Of a stretch of DNA of 60,000 bases, positions 11,704-23,889 are shown piece by piece. The position numbers were made by a program, and so were the translations under genes. Source of the DNA: Cryptomeria japonica (lineage: Eukaryota > Streptophyta > Pinopsida > Cupressales > Cupressaceae); assembly GCF_030272615.1 (NCBI RefSeq), contig NC_081410.1, forward strand, positions 568,127,152 to 568,187,151. Reading direction: 5' to 3'. Positions within the stretch are counted from its first letter, which is position 1. Each line of letters opens with the position of its first letter. The notes below the pieces were generated by a model, which saw only the letters and a program-made list of their open reading frames with translations, did not search any database and was not told the DNA's origin.

Positions 11704-14700
11704 ATGGGAAGCAAAAGTTCAACAAGAAGCCAAGTGAAAAACAAAATGTACCTAACCGAACTGGTTAAAACACCGGGTTTCACTGATGAATACCATGATA
11801 TTTATGACCCTGCTATCCATGGTGAAAAGCGTATCATAGATATTAGATATACATTGTCTAGTAAGGCGAGAGATGCAAACAGGGTAAAATTTACTATTTT
11901 CAACCCAATGTTACAACAAGAAACAAATAAAATCGCATCGTGGGATGTTGGATTGGGAAGCATGGTGTTTCCTGAAGTATTCCCTTGCCTTGATTTTGTC
12001 ATGGTCTGTGCCAGAAATTATGATGAAGATAAAAAAGCAATTGTCAATAAAAATACAAAAGAGGAAATTCTATCCATAAACGAGGGAGAATTTGCTCGTT
12101 TGTTGAACCTAGGATTTGAAGCCCAAAAGTCAAATGTCCAAATTGACCTTGAAAAGCTGGCAGGGAATTATGAGAGTCTCGATCCAAGTTGCAGAGATTC
12201 ATTTATCAAATCTCTAATAAAGAGTGGTACTGGTATTGTGTTGGATCAGAATCATAAGGAGGCTTATGATTCTAACATTTTTGTTCCATGGGTTGGGGAT
12301 ACTATTTCCTTGTTGTCGTTTTGCCTGGGATTGGAAAATGATAGGGAAGTGGGTGCAAGCCTTCTTGAAATGATTTATAATATCCATTGTGCAGGTCAGC
12401 CAATAAGATATAATTTTATTGAGCACATTGTAAAATCCATGCAAAAACAATTACTAATGATCAAAAAAGGTTCCTGTAAGACATTTAGGTTCTCATCCTA
12501 CTTGTGCTATCTCCTCCTATCCAAGTATCGTGCAATATTCGAGACCAACAAGCTTCAAATTGTGAGCTATAAGATTGATGAGAAGACTGGGAAGAGAACA
12601 GAGTGTCCAATATATGATTGGATGCCAAAGATAAGGATGCATGATAACAAGAAGAACTACAACCATTTTGTAGACTTCTTTTTGGCACCAATGTATAATA
12701 AAATTACAAGCACTCCAATGCCTAGGTTGCCCGTGTCTTGTAGAGATTGCATTCAACTTGGAAGTCAAATAGAATTGGCTAACTGGTTCTTCATGGAAGA
12801 ATTCACTATGTTAAGGTTTTACAGATCGACAGTAAAACCATACAGACTTCCAATACATGTGACAGATAGGATATTTGCATTAGAGTATGTACGACAATTG
12901 GAGAGCATAGATAGGCACTTCCATGGTTAGCAAAAGAAGAGCATATTTCCTTCCTTGACTTTCTCATGTGGAGAGTTCAGATTTGAGAGAAAAGCATTCA
13001 ATGTGGCACATGATTTTTTGAGAGTTTTTAACTTTGGTGATGAGGGTCTCTGGCAGTATGATCCAATCGGTGTAGTTCAAGCAAGGCTTAAGAAAAATGG
13101 GAACTCTTTAGCGTTATGTCAACATGAAAGTAAACCATTTCTAGAAAAGCTTAGAAACATGGACTCCTGGGATAAGATTAAAAAAGAGATGGAGAAAATT
13201 GCAGCTGACAAAAACATTTCAACAAAAGAAATTTCATCACAAATTATGGCATTGCAAATGCACACAGAGAGGACAACAGAGGAGGGCCAGTGCATCCAAA
13301 ATAGGAGGTCCTACAATTTCTACCTAAAATCTGCTAATTCATCTAACAAATCTATTCCCAAATCAATTCTGCACGAATGTAAAGAGAAATATTTCACTCA
13401 AACCAAAATAAATGATTTTTGGAATATGAGGAGGAATCTCGGTGAACCAAAGACAAGTGCAGAATTTGAGAGCATCGACGAGGATGAAGAGTTTAGCAAA
13501 TTGTGGGATATGGAGCATGGCGGAACTGAAGGTGATGATGATGAGCATGAGGTTGCCGTTGAGCCCCCTCCAACAACTACTACAGTCCCAAAAATATTAG
13601 GTGGAGTCAGTGAGTCCATGAAAGAAAAATATAGCAAAGGGGCAAACCTTGTGGAAAAAATGGGTTTTACTTTTGAAGGTGGTGGTCTAGGTCCCAGAGG
13701 AGATGGAATTTGGTATCCACTTCAGGTACAACTTCCATCACAGTCAAAATAAAAAAGTCATCTTAAACTAGTCATTTGACTTGATTCTTCAGATTCATCA
13801 CGGATAGGTACTACTCATTACCCTCAAGGTCCACCTACATTTGTTTCAGGTTCAAATCCACAACCACCAGGTCCACCACCACATCATGATATTCCCATTG
13901 GTGGTGAATCAAGTGCCACTACCATTGGTGGGGAATCTGGGGATAGTATTCCTATTATTGTTCAGTCAAGTGCCACTGTGATTGATAGGGTTGGCATGGG
14001 TACTACTACTGATACTAGTTGTCTTGGTGTTGGACAAGGGAAACATCAAAATATCTCTTGCAAGAGGCCACTAGAGGTAGATACTCAATCTCATACTATT
14101 GAGAATCCTATATCAAGTGCCACGGACACTAGGAATTAATCATTTGCAGCTTCAGATCAGACACCTCAAAAGACTATGAAAACTACACATGAAAGTGTCA
14201 GTGGGAGTGGGACAACATCAGGAACTGTTGTTGGTAATCATGGTCAAGCATTAGTTAAAACCATAGGAATAAGTGGAACTGGAGCCTATGGTATTCCTAT
14301 GTCACCTTTCAAACATTCAATTGCTTTAGCAAGCCCAGATTTTCAATTTCGTGATTACTATGAAAAATATGAACACACAACAAAAGAAAATAAAGAAAAA
14401 AAGAAAGCATTTCATAGGAATTTCGTGTTTGAAGTTGTAAACGAACAACCTGCAAGGAATAGGGTATTTCCAACATATGACCCACATAAAGATATGATGG
14501 AGTTCATGGTTGTTATGCCCCCGAGCCCATCTAAAGATAAAATTCCACCACACAGTCAGATAGATTCCTCTCAATTTCAAGTTAGCACCCTCCAAATGGA
14601 TTTTTCCAAAGTACATAATGTGCACAAAATTAATGTGTCAAAAAGGACTAATGAAGTGGTCTACACTTCATTGCTAAAGGTGGAGAGAGAAAAAAATAAA

Positions 14701-15797
14701 CTGAAGAAACAAATAGAAAAGTTACAGGCAGACCTGGAAAATGAAAAATCAAGGAGGAAAGCAACAGATAGCAAGTGCAATGATTTACAAAAAAGGATAA
14801 AAAATTTGGGCTCTGCAGTAGAAATTGCAGAGCAGGAGAAGATGGATGCAAAATTGAAGGACCTGACAGAAAAACTGGCTAAAAGCAGTAAAAAAATTGT
14901 TGAGGAAAAAGCCAGTTTTCAAAAATTATATAAAAGTTATGAGTCTGCTGCCGTCAAAATGAGAAAATTAAAGGACCTATTGGATCATGAGAAGGACAAA
15001 GAAAAACATTTGCAAGAGGAAGTAGAGGAAGAAAGAAAGAAATGTGCACAAATGAAAGAAGACCTGCACAACGCAAATGATAAAATAAAAACTTTGGAGG
15101 ATAGATTGAAAGATAACATGAAAATACAATGAAGTATATACAAGAAAACGTTTGGCGGCAAATAATGCAGAGGAGTGAGAAGTTGTGTGAATGGTTTCAA
15201 TTCACTGAAAGTATGAGACAATTTTTTATAAAATTCAAAGGGCACTATGAGAAGAGCACATATGTTTATTCAAAAGAGGAAATGGCAAAAAAAATTCTGA
15301 AAGTAGTCTACAGTTCCAATGACAGCTACTTGGCATCCAAGGGAATTAAGAGCCGCATTGATGCCACAGTTAAGACATCATCTATCATTAAAAAATGCCA
15401 GAAGCTAAGGGGAACATCAGAAGTTATGGAAAGTTGTGGAAAAAAGATAGTGAAGCTGCAAGAAAAGAAAAATAATTTGATTAAACTTGGTTTGCCTAAG
15501 CCTGTTGACACATCAAATAAATTCATTGGAGAAGAAGCTTACAAAAAAATCATGGAGATAAAAATGAAGTCTGATTTAGACTTGCTTCCAAAGGACACAA
15601 CTCCCAAAATCTTTCTGGAATTCATCCAATCATTTACAACTCTAAATTTGGTATTGGATGAAACAGTGATGTCAAGTAAATCTTCGAAATATGGAATGTT
15701 GACGAAGTTGGAGTTGACTTTCCATAGTTTACAGAATATTGACCTTCCATCAGACAAAGAGTGGAGCACCCTACAAAAACTGGCACAAAATTCTTAA
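11704..15797 (+). pseudogene. Large broken gene in the hAT; uncharacterised family with G-patch-like motif and coiled coil
   Basis: The frame beginning at ATG 11704 is coding-like almost to 15132, broken by TAG at 12928, stops at 13750 and 13777, and TAA at 14137. A -1 shift near 15129 leads into a further 222 codons, so the intact product would have been around 1300 residues. Parts in order: an N-terminal domain (first 400 residues) with ASWDVG...VFPEVF...ARNYD...INEGEF; an acidic stretch near 13480-13560; a G-patch-like motif at about 13635-13720 (KMGF, GGGLG, RGDGI); a Pro/Gly/Ser-rich linker; a long Lys/Glu coiled coil at 14650-15120; and a helical C-terminal domain. A possible intron, CAG|GT at 13726 to AG at 13792, would remove two stops but does not keep the frame. 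The N-terminal domain matches the intact ORF at 44192-47836. Function unknown. It is convergent with the transposase. Confidence 0.6.
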
Positions 15798-16729
15798 GAA
15801 TCATAGTATGTATTGCACAATTTTCTTCTTTTATTCTTATTTTCAAGGTTTTATATTTTTTCTGTTTTCTATTTTGCTAATCCAGCCTATGAATCTATTT
15901 TATGAATAGAAAAAAAAAAGCACTCGCTATTGCTATTTTGCTAATCCAGCCTATGAATCTATGATGCATAGTGCAAAACTTCAGCCAGTAAATTTGTATT
16001 CTCAAATTCTCCCTTGCTTTAGCATTTATTCATTTCTCTATTTATGATTAGTAGGTTTTAGGCACTGCTATTATCTATGTTTGATTTGTCATGGCGTGAA
16101 TTAATATTTAATTTTGAACTCTGTTTTTTGAATAGGAGACATCAAACATGTAGCAGATGTTAAATTGCTAATACGGCCTGTGATGGCCATATAAATATGT
16201 GCTGAGTTTGTGATTTTGATGTTTAGTGTTCACATGTTGCAAACTTGCAATTCGACCTGAAGCTGTTGTTGCTCCCTTGTTTCTATAAAAGGGAATTCAG
16301 GGTCATTTGCAATTTTGCAAAGGGTTCTGAAACTTTGTATTCACTTTTGCATGGACATTGGAGAATCACACAGTTGTTGTTGCTCACTTGTTTCTATAAA
16401 AGGGAATTCAGGGTCTTTTGCAAAGGGTTCTGAAACTTTGTATTCACTTTTGCAATTGGCATGGAGAATCACACAGATTGGTGTATTACTATTGAATGAA
16501 TTGTATCATATGGCTATATTTTGAAAGAATTAATGAAAATCTAAGTTCTCTACATGTGTATTACTATTGAATGAATTGTATCATATGGTTCTAAAATGTA
16601 TCACATAGATTTGAGACTCAAACATGTATAAATAAACAATAAACATCTCTGTAATTGTATTAATAAACACATTATGGTTTTTTTTATTATGCTATTTTAA
16701 ATCTGGAAATAGAAAGTTAAAAAATACAA
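15798..16729. repeat. Non-coding 3' region with three tandem duplications
   Basis: No gene. TGCTATTTTGCTAATCCAGC is repeated at 15869 and 15929. A block of about 105-115 bp containing TTTCTATAAAAGGGAATTCA is repeated at about 16262-16373 and 16374-16475. TATTACTATTGAATGAATTG is repeated at 16484 and 16558. It separates the convergent 3' ends of the 11704 gene and the transposase. Confidence 0.65.
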
Positions 16730-19342
16730 TTAAATTCTAATTGCAAAAAGTAATATGCTTTTGTAATATGAATGATGAGATACAGTAATAAGATTAATAA
16801 ATACCAATCTCTTACAGTTGCCATTCATCCTCATCAAATTCAATGCTTTCTTGATTTTGATTCTCGTATGTGGTTTCTTCACTCCGAGTTCAAGTCTGCA
16901 TTTCTTCACTGTACTGCATCTCAACGCTACCATAGGTCCAGTAGTCCCACTGGCACTTTGGTTTGAAGTGTTGCCCAAACCTCTTCTTTCACATTTGGAC
17001 CTCCATATTTGCAGTGCCCTATCGTAAGGAAAAGTGTGGACATCATACCTAGATGTATAGAGCCTCAAGCAATTTTCCAAATTTTTGTCTAGTTTGTTTC
17101 TTAGCTTTGATTTTAGGAACCCCAAAGCACTGAAAACTCTCTCATCTTCCACTGAACCCAATATCATGGTAAGACATAAATCAGCAAGCTTCACATATTC
17201 TGTCATTGAATCACGCAAGGATGGGTTCTCAACTATATATTTCCAAAGCCTTGTTACTGATCCCTCTTCGCAGGGGTTCTCCATTATGACATATTGTTGT
17301 TTCATAGTGTATGCAAAATGAGATGATTGATCTCGAAGACGAGTTTCGTCTAATATTCCATTTATAGTTACTCCATAAGTCAGTAGCTTACTTCGAAAAT
17401 CAAATGCACTATTGAGGCTCCAATAATGAGGAAACCCAATAGACATGGCTTCGAGTAGGTTGTAAGGAGGGAATCTGTTTCTAATTTGTGAGGAAAGATC
17501 ATATGCAATTTTCTTCATAGAAGTAGTTACAGTCTCAACAATCTTGTCGAAATCTTCCTTTGTAACTTTTGCTAGTTTCTTCCTGGGGTGTTTTCCTGGT
17601 TCCTCGGGGTCGACCGTGGCATGGAAGTGCATTGGTATCTCAACTCCCCGTACATTGGCACATACCTCCCCGTTTGCACCGATTTGTAAAAAGTTATCAG
17701 GATTGTTCAAATATGTGAGTGTCTGCCACTTAACAAAATTTTCATCAGATAGTGTTGGTTGATTTTGATAGAGATTGTCTAGGGTTATGCATGTCATCTT
17801 ACGCAGCGTAGCATATTTTGCAATATACAAAGCTCTTTTTTGGGCAGCCTTCATGATATTCCTCATTTCCTCTAGCATGGGCAAAAGAGCCGCTAAAGTT
17901 AAGAGTGTCTCTAAATTACTTAACCTGGCAAGAAGTTCAAGAAATTTTGGTTGATCTGATTCGTCGCGAGTTGTGTGAAATAGTCCAATCAAGGATGGAT
18001 ATTCTGAAAACACTCGATGCACTGGACCATCCAAAGAGATCCATCTGGTATCATTATCCTTGAGAAGCTTGTTCCCATTAGTTAATCCATCAGCAAAGTG
18101 TTGAAATTCCATAAATCATTTGGGACTTCGACAGAAGTGTGAGTAGAGCTCTCTGATTAAAATTTCAATTTTTTTAACCAAAGTAAACTTGCTCACAATT
18201 CCAAAAGCTAGATTCATTTTGTGAGCCATGCAGTGAATTGCAGTAATGTACGGTGCAAATGAAGTTTCAATCTTTGTACAAAGACCATTCCTGTGATCTT
18301 GCATTACCGAAGCTCCATTTGCTCCAACACAAACCAATTTTTTGGCTATCGTCATGTCATCCATACCTCCATATTCAATTAAACTTCTCTTTACTAGTTG
18401 AAATAAATTTTCCGTTGTCGCACTCTCCTTCATTTTAGCAACAGATAGTAGATGAGGTTGGCAGGTATGATTCTCTACAGTATAAACATGCATGCATACC
18501 CATGAAGTATTGTCTACTGCCGTAACTTTGTCTAAAGAAAATGCAATGAAGTTTGACTCTCTTATTTTTTCTCGTACATCTTCTTTTTCAACCTCAGCAA
18601 GACAACTTGCCCATTCCCATCCACTATTTACTAACCAGTGTCTATTAGGATAGTTAGGAACTTTCAAAAAGTGTAATAAACCACTAATTGATGGGAAATT
18701 TGTCATAGTACGCCCTCGACTTTTCCTAGTTGTTCTATTTGCATTGCTTTTCCAAAAACAACTTCAATAGAACCTTTAACTTCAGCAGGCTTTGTCTGTA
18801 ATTTCTCATGAAAATAATACTCTTCGACATTCCTCACATGCTTACATTCATCCTTTGTTTTCCATCTTATCACTGATTTTTCAACCCCGTCTATCATTTG
18901 TTTTTCATAAACTTTACCCATATGCTTTTCTATGGTGTCAAATTTTAGCTGCAACCTAAATTCCTTGTTATGTTTCCAAGTGCAAATCTTACACCTGCAT
19001 TCTATTGGAGACTTGCCTTCAATTGGATTCTCGACTGGTTTAATGAATGGATACTTTGATGCCCAATTAATTTGAAAATTCCTCACTGACATATCCCACT
19101 CCCGATCCTTTTTTGATTGTGGTTCACCCTTTTTTGATATGGCTTTTTTTTTCCCCTTCTGTGCATTATCATCAATGGCATTATCACCCAAGTTGATTAT
19201 ATCATTCTGGCTAACTTGGGTATCTACCAGATAATCTTCTTCAAGATCATCCTGATCTGAGATATTAGGTTTGCCGCCGTCTTCAACATGCGGTGCAGGT
19301 GGCAAATTTTGTACTTGTACTTGTGATGATGTACCTTCCTGA
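16730..19342 (-). pseudogene. hAT transposase, C-terminal nine-tenths (broken)
   Basis: Read on the minus strand. An acidic N-terminal linker is followed by a BED-like zinc finger with a CRCKIC pair and HMGKVYEK (about 19030-18890). Next comes the DUF4371-type catalytic part, with FSLDKVTAVDNTSW (first Asp) and CVGANGASVM. The hAT dimerisation region at about 17170-17000 reads SVEDERVFSALGFLKSKLRNK (catalytic Glu region), ending FPYDRALQIW. The enzyme would cut and rejoin DNA at the hAT ends in the nucleus. Damage: a frameshift near 18704, a TGA at 18118-18116, and Asn (codon 18319-18317) where the family normally has the second catalytic Asp (GADGA). Its first 80 or so codons lie at 40124-39884, cut off by the copia insertion. 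Confidence 0.85.
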
Positions 19343-20898
19343 TGTTGGCATTATAACATACAAAGGGAGATTGTTGGCATTCCAATTACAATGAGAGATT
19401 GTTGGTATTTCAATAAGGATATTGAGAAGGTTGTTGATGATTATGGATATAACTAATTAAGGATGTTTACTGTCTTAATATTATTATTTTGTCATTGATG
19501 TCAAGAAATTGATTTTCTAATTCAGTATGATGTTGCCATATCTTAAGAAGTATGATTTGGTGAGTATAAAGATGTCGATAAAACACACAGAAAGAATGTG
19601 ATGAATAAGGGGAGGAATAAGTTATTCAATGGGAAACTATTATTGAGTTAGACAATGATGAGATCATGATGTTTAGATTGTTTTGATATCCTACATATGT
19701 TATTGTTTGTAAGGTTAATACTATACTATGTTACCGAGCAAAGAACCTAGCCGGTAAACCCTAAGGAACCTAGTCGGTAAACCCTAAGGTTATCGCTATC
19801 GGTTAATGAAGGCAGAAAGTCCACTGAGTGAAGTTTAGTATTTACCGAGTTGCAACCGAGTAATAATAGAATGCATTGAATGAATAAAAACATTATTTAA
19901 TGAAGGAAGCTGATGAGCTGGTTATGATTAAATGATTTTTACAACGTGTATGAAGTTTGTTAAAGAATCTATGGCAAAGGAAAATCGACAGGAAGATCTA
20001 CAGCTCAGATTGAACCACAATACCCTAGCACAAGTTCCAAGAAATGTATGCAAGTTCTAAGGCGGGGTAAAACATTTTCAGATCGAAGAATACATTGAAC
20101 CTGGTCAAGTTTGAAGATCTGATGGCTATGATTGATCATGGGAAATGTGATCAAGGAGATTAAGCAATTGACAAATTGTTTATAAATAAGGAACTGTTGA
20201 TAAACAATGCATGGAGGCAAGTGTAAGCACATGGATGCTACATAGTGATTACTGAGCACAGAAGCTTGAAGACCTGTTTGAATAACAGAGTAGAAAGCCC
20301 AGCAGATGGACAAGATAAGTCCTATGACTAGATTGTATTGAGAAAATAAGAATCTGCTTTAACATTTTAGATGTGAAGTTGCAGATAGATTTTTATTACT
20401 GTTATTTTGTAAAGTGACAGAAAATCTCTTAACCGAGTGGACTTTACAGTCTTATTTGTAAAACCCTCTAGCAAGGTGACATTCTGATTGAGTGTTTGAA
20501 ATCCTTTAACAAGGTCACTTCTAACAAGGTGAAGATCCTAATAGATCTGAGGGAAATCCCTTAACCGGGTCACATCTAGCAATGTGTTTGTAATCTTTAA
20601 CAGGATTTGCTTTTAACCGAGCATACTCTAGAAGAGTATATTTTTTAGTGGGTCCGTAATCCCACAATGGTTTTTCCCTATTTGGGTTTCCACGTTAAAT
20701 CTGGTGTTATGAGTGTTATGATGTTTATATGCTTATGAGTTTGCATGTTTAGCAGTTTTGGTTATATTACTGAAGTATATGTTACCGAGGTTGAATCTGT
20801 TGTTTTTATGGAAGATTAAGTTTGTATGATTCACCCCCCACCCCCCCCAAATCTTGTTAGCTTGGCATCTGTACTTACATTAAGTATTAGAACTATCA
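19343..20898 (+). repeat. 5' LTR of the copia element
   Basis: 1556 bp, starting TGTTGG and ending ATCA, two bases before the primer-binding site. Repeated at 38345-39883 and as a solo copy at 49980-51520. Confidence 0.9.
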
Positions 20899-20900
20899 AT

Positions 20901-20918
20901 TGGTATCAGAGCTTTGGA
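20901..20918 (+). promoter_or_regulatory. Copia primer-binding site
   Basis: TGGTATCAGAGCTTTGGA: the first 12 bases are the standard complement of the 3' end of plant initiator Met-tRNA. Confidence 0.9.
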
Positions 20919-20963
20919 CTCTGGAAGAAAAAGTTTAAAGGTACTTGAGGAAAAGATCCAAAG

Positions 20964-22057
20964 ATGTATAAGAGGGATGCACCGAAGCTGAACAAGTCAA
21001 GTTTCTCTACATGGCAGAAAAGGATGAAGCTGCACCTATCAGGAGTTGGAGAATATGTTGTATATTATTTGGAGAATGATTTCATTACACCTAGAACCTA
21101 TCCATTGACATTGGAAGAGATAAAGGCAAAGCAAGAACATATCCAAGCAATGATTGAAATAACATCGGCATTGACCGACTCAGAGTTTAATGATCTAGAG
21201 GGTTGCAATGATGCCAAGGCAATGTGGAACAAGCTCACATCTGTGTATGGCGGTGATGAACATGTTCAAAGAGCAAAAGTGGATAGTCTAAGAGGACAAC
21301 TTGAATCTATGAGGATGAATGAAGGTGAGAATATAACCCAGTACAGTACAAGACTAAAGGAGATTGTCAATCAAATCAAAGGAGCAGGAGGAACCATTGA
21401 AGAAAAGGATGTCACAAGTAAGTTATTGAGAACCCTTCTACCAGCTTATGCAATCCGAGTCTCTGCAATCAATGAATTGAGGTCTGTACCCAATATGTCA
21501 GTTTCTTTAGATGCTACTATTGGTGAGATACATGCATTTGAGTTAAGTAACTTTGATAACAATGGGTCATCGGTAATTAAAGTTGAGTCTGCATTTAGTT
21601 CTTTTCATCTTGATGAATCTGATGATTACAATGATAGAAAGTATAAGTATTCTGAAGGGAATCACAGTGGAGCAAGTGAAATATTTCGTAAGAACATAGA
21701 AGAAGTACACAAACTGTATGAGGAAATGAAAAAGCAAGAAGAGTTTGAAGCACTATTAGCCAGAAGGTTACCGAGAGGCAAAGGTAAGTATAAAGGAAAA
21801 CTACCTTTGAAATGTTTCAATTGTGATAAGATAGGACATATGGCTTCTAACTGTCCTGACAAAGATTCTACTGAAAAGAGAGATTACCGAGATGACATAC
21901 AAAAAAATAATCATTACAAAGGATACCGAGACTTCAGAAGAAGAGATAGAAAGTCATGCCTAATAGCTGATAAAGAATCCAATGATGATAAATCAGATGA
22001 AATTGATACAAAGGAAGTAGTTTATGTTGCTATCAAAGATGGATCAGATGAAGAAAG
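20964..22057 (+). CDS. Copia Gag, 5' part of the gag-pol frame
   Basis: ATG at 20964. Residues 1 to about 240 form a UBN2-type copia Gag that builds the cytoplasmic particle (FSTWQKRMKLHL..., AKAMWNKL..., TSKLLRTLLP). A single zinc knuckle, CFNCDKIGHMASNC (C-X2-C-X4-H-X4-C, about 21813-21854), follows with basic flanks for RNA binding. The frame has no internal stop. Element A inserted at codon 365; its LTR adds a few spurious codons and a stop at 22070. Joining 22057 to 34834 continues the frame into the protease, so Gag and Pol were a single polyprotein. Confidence 0.9.
22053..22057. repeat. Element A target duplication, left
   Basis: GAAAG, identical to 34829-34833. Confidence 0.9.
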
Positions 22058-23719
22058 TGTAGCGTCGTAAATTGTACGCACTTGCTAGGGTGGTACAATT
22101 TCACACCTAGTTTAGCACCCGCCTTGGTGCATTTTACATTTTGCATTGCATTTCTCCTTTAGCACTTAATTAATCAAATTAATTAGGTCTAAGGTCCTAT
22201 TTCATCATCCTTCATATCATAAAGTCGGGCCCTTTCATTAAAGTGTGCCCCTTTTTCATTTTATTCCTCCAATACATCATCTAATCAAAAACCCTAATTA
22301 GGCCTTCTTTTGAACTTGGGGGCTTGATTTCGGGGGTCAAAACATCTCAAAATCACCTGTAACTTTGGGATTCTCTCTAAAATCATCATATCTGATGGCC
22401 CTGAAAATTTGGTGAAAAGTTGCCGGGACCATGGCGCCCGGAGTGCACACGGTCCCAGACATTTTTCCCGAAATTTTAGGAGCATGATCCAATCATAAAA
22501 TAAAGCTTAACCCCAAGAAATTGGTGGGATATTCAATCTCTAGGTCAGCCAAAAGTTGGAATTAAGACCTAGGGTTTCATACATAAGAGCTCTCTTTCTT
22601 CATTGGAAAGGATCCGAATTTTGTTTTCAGGAACCTCATATGTAGCGAAAGAGCAGATCTTTGAAGACTTCAACAACATTCAACATCCCTCTATCAAGCA
22701 TTTATCAATTCCATTCATCCATTTAGGGCTTGGAAGACATTGAAGAACAATAGGAGATTACCGACTGAAGATTGGCTTGTACCCCTCCCTTGGGGGTTGG
22801 GTATGATTTCGTGTTGTTTTCATGTCTTTGCATAAGCTTCAATATATCATTTATTCATGCTTTAGATCACTTTGCATCTTGATTTAGAGCATTTACATTA
22901 TCATTTACAAGCAATTAGGGTTTACTTTCTAGGTTGCTCTAGTTTGCTTACTTGCATTTTAGATCTTGCACACACACAAGGTCTGCACACACAATACATT
23001 TACAATACAACTTGGCTATTCGTCGAGGTGGAAATCACCGAAGCGGGGGTTTGACTAAGGCAAAACCCTATATAGCCGCCCACCATACCCTTTTCAGATA
23101 TAAGTGCAGGTTTCGGGACTCGGACGACGCCGCAGGTTGCAGATCCGGGAAAAGTAGGTCGAGACAGCACTCCACACCAAATTGCAGAGCAAAAGACCAG
23201 GACAGGGGCGTGGGGCACCCTGGTCCTACCAGGACAGGGGCACTGGGCGCCCTGGTCCCTGGGATAGAGGCGCTGGGCGCCCTGGTCCTCCTGACAGACA
23301 GCATTTCCGACAGTTTTCCAGAGTGCAAAACGACAGTTTCAGGTGCAGTTTCCGGGACAGAATCAGGACAGTGGCGCCCGCGCCCCCATCTCGAACATTT
23401 TCAATCAAATTTTGACTCCGGGTATGCATCTGCATTCTTGTCTTGTCCTTGTGTTTGCAGCTTTCCATTGTTTAAGTTCAATTCTGCAATCTTGTTATTA
23501 GTTCATACTTACATTTTAGGGTTAGGAATTGAACTTGCATAATCTTACCTTTCAATTACAACAAAGGAATAGAAATCCTAATAGGTAGCCCATGGCTCTC
23601 TCTTTCACAAAAAGAAGTAGCCAATTGTGTGATACCTCTAGGCTCTTTTGTATTTCGTAATGTGTGTCAAAAGGTAGGATTAGGGCATGTTAACCTAGTC
23701 TCGCTTTTTCCCCCACACA
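22058..23719 (+). repeat. 5' LTR of element A
   Basis: 1662 bp, TGTAGCGTCG to CCCACACA. It contains a GGACC/GGTCC-bounded 20-bp core at 22426-22455 and a GC-rich minisatellite (GGGCGCCCTGGTCC units) at about 23205-23292. The ORFs on both strands across the minisatellite are composition artefacts. Confidence 0.92.
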
Positions 23720-23722
23720 TTT

Positions 23723-23740
23723 TGGTGAACCCGACGTGAA
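23723..23740 (+). promoter_or_regulatory. Element A primer-binding site
   Basis: TGGTGAACCCGACGTGAA starts three bases after the LTR. It begins TGG, as expected for a tRNA 3' CCA, and the inferred tRNA end would give a regular T-arm. I could not assign the tRNA species from memory. The identical 18-mer follows the LTR of element B. Confidence 0.8.
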
Positions 23741-23889
23741 TCTATCATTGCTTCCTCTTGCATTGCATTTGTTAGATCTAGATCTAGATTTAGTGTGTTT
23801 TCATTTCATTTTCATTAAAAAGAAAAAAAAAAAAAAGAGTGTGTTTCTTTGCATTGTGTGTTTAAATTTCATGCAACTTTTATTTCAAA

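Noticed and set aside
13726-13792. A clean GT-AG intron in the 11704 gene
   Set aside because: Sites look good but removal shifts the frame into a stop, so it is only mentioned as a possibility.
22952-23542. Long GC-rich ORFs on both strands in the LTR of A (also at 34160-34651)
   Set aside because: They lie wholly in the LTR, span a minisatellite, change between the two LTRs and have no domain. Composition artefact.
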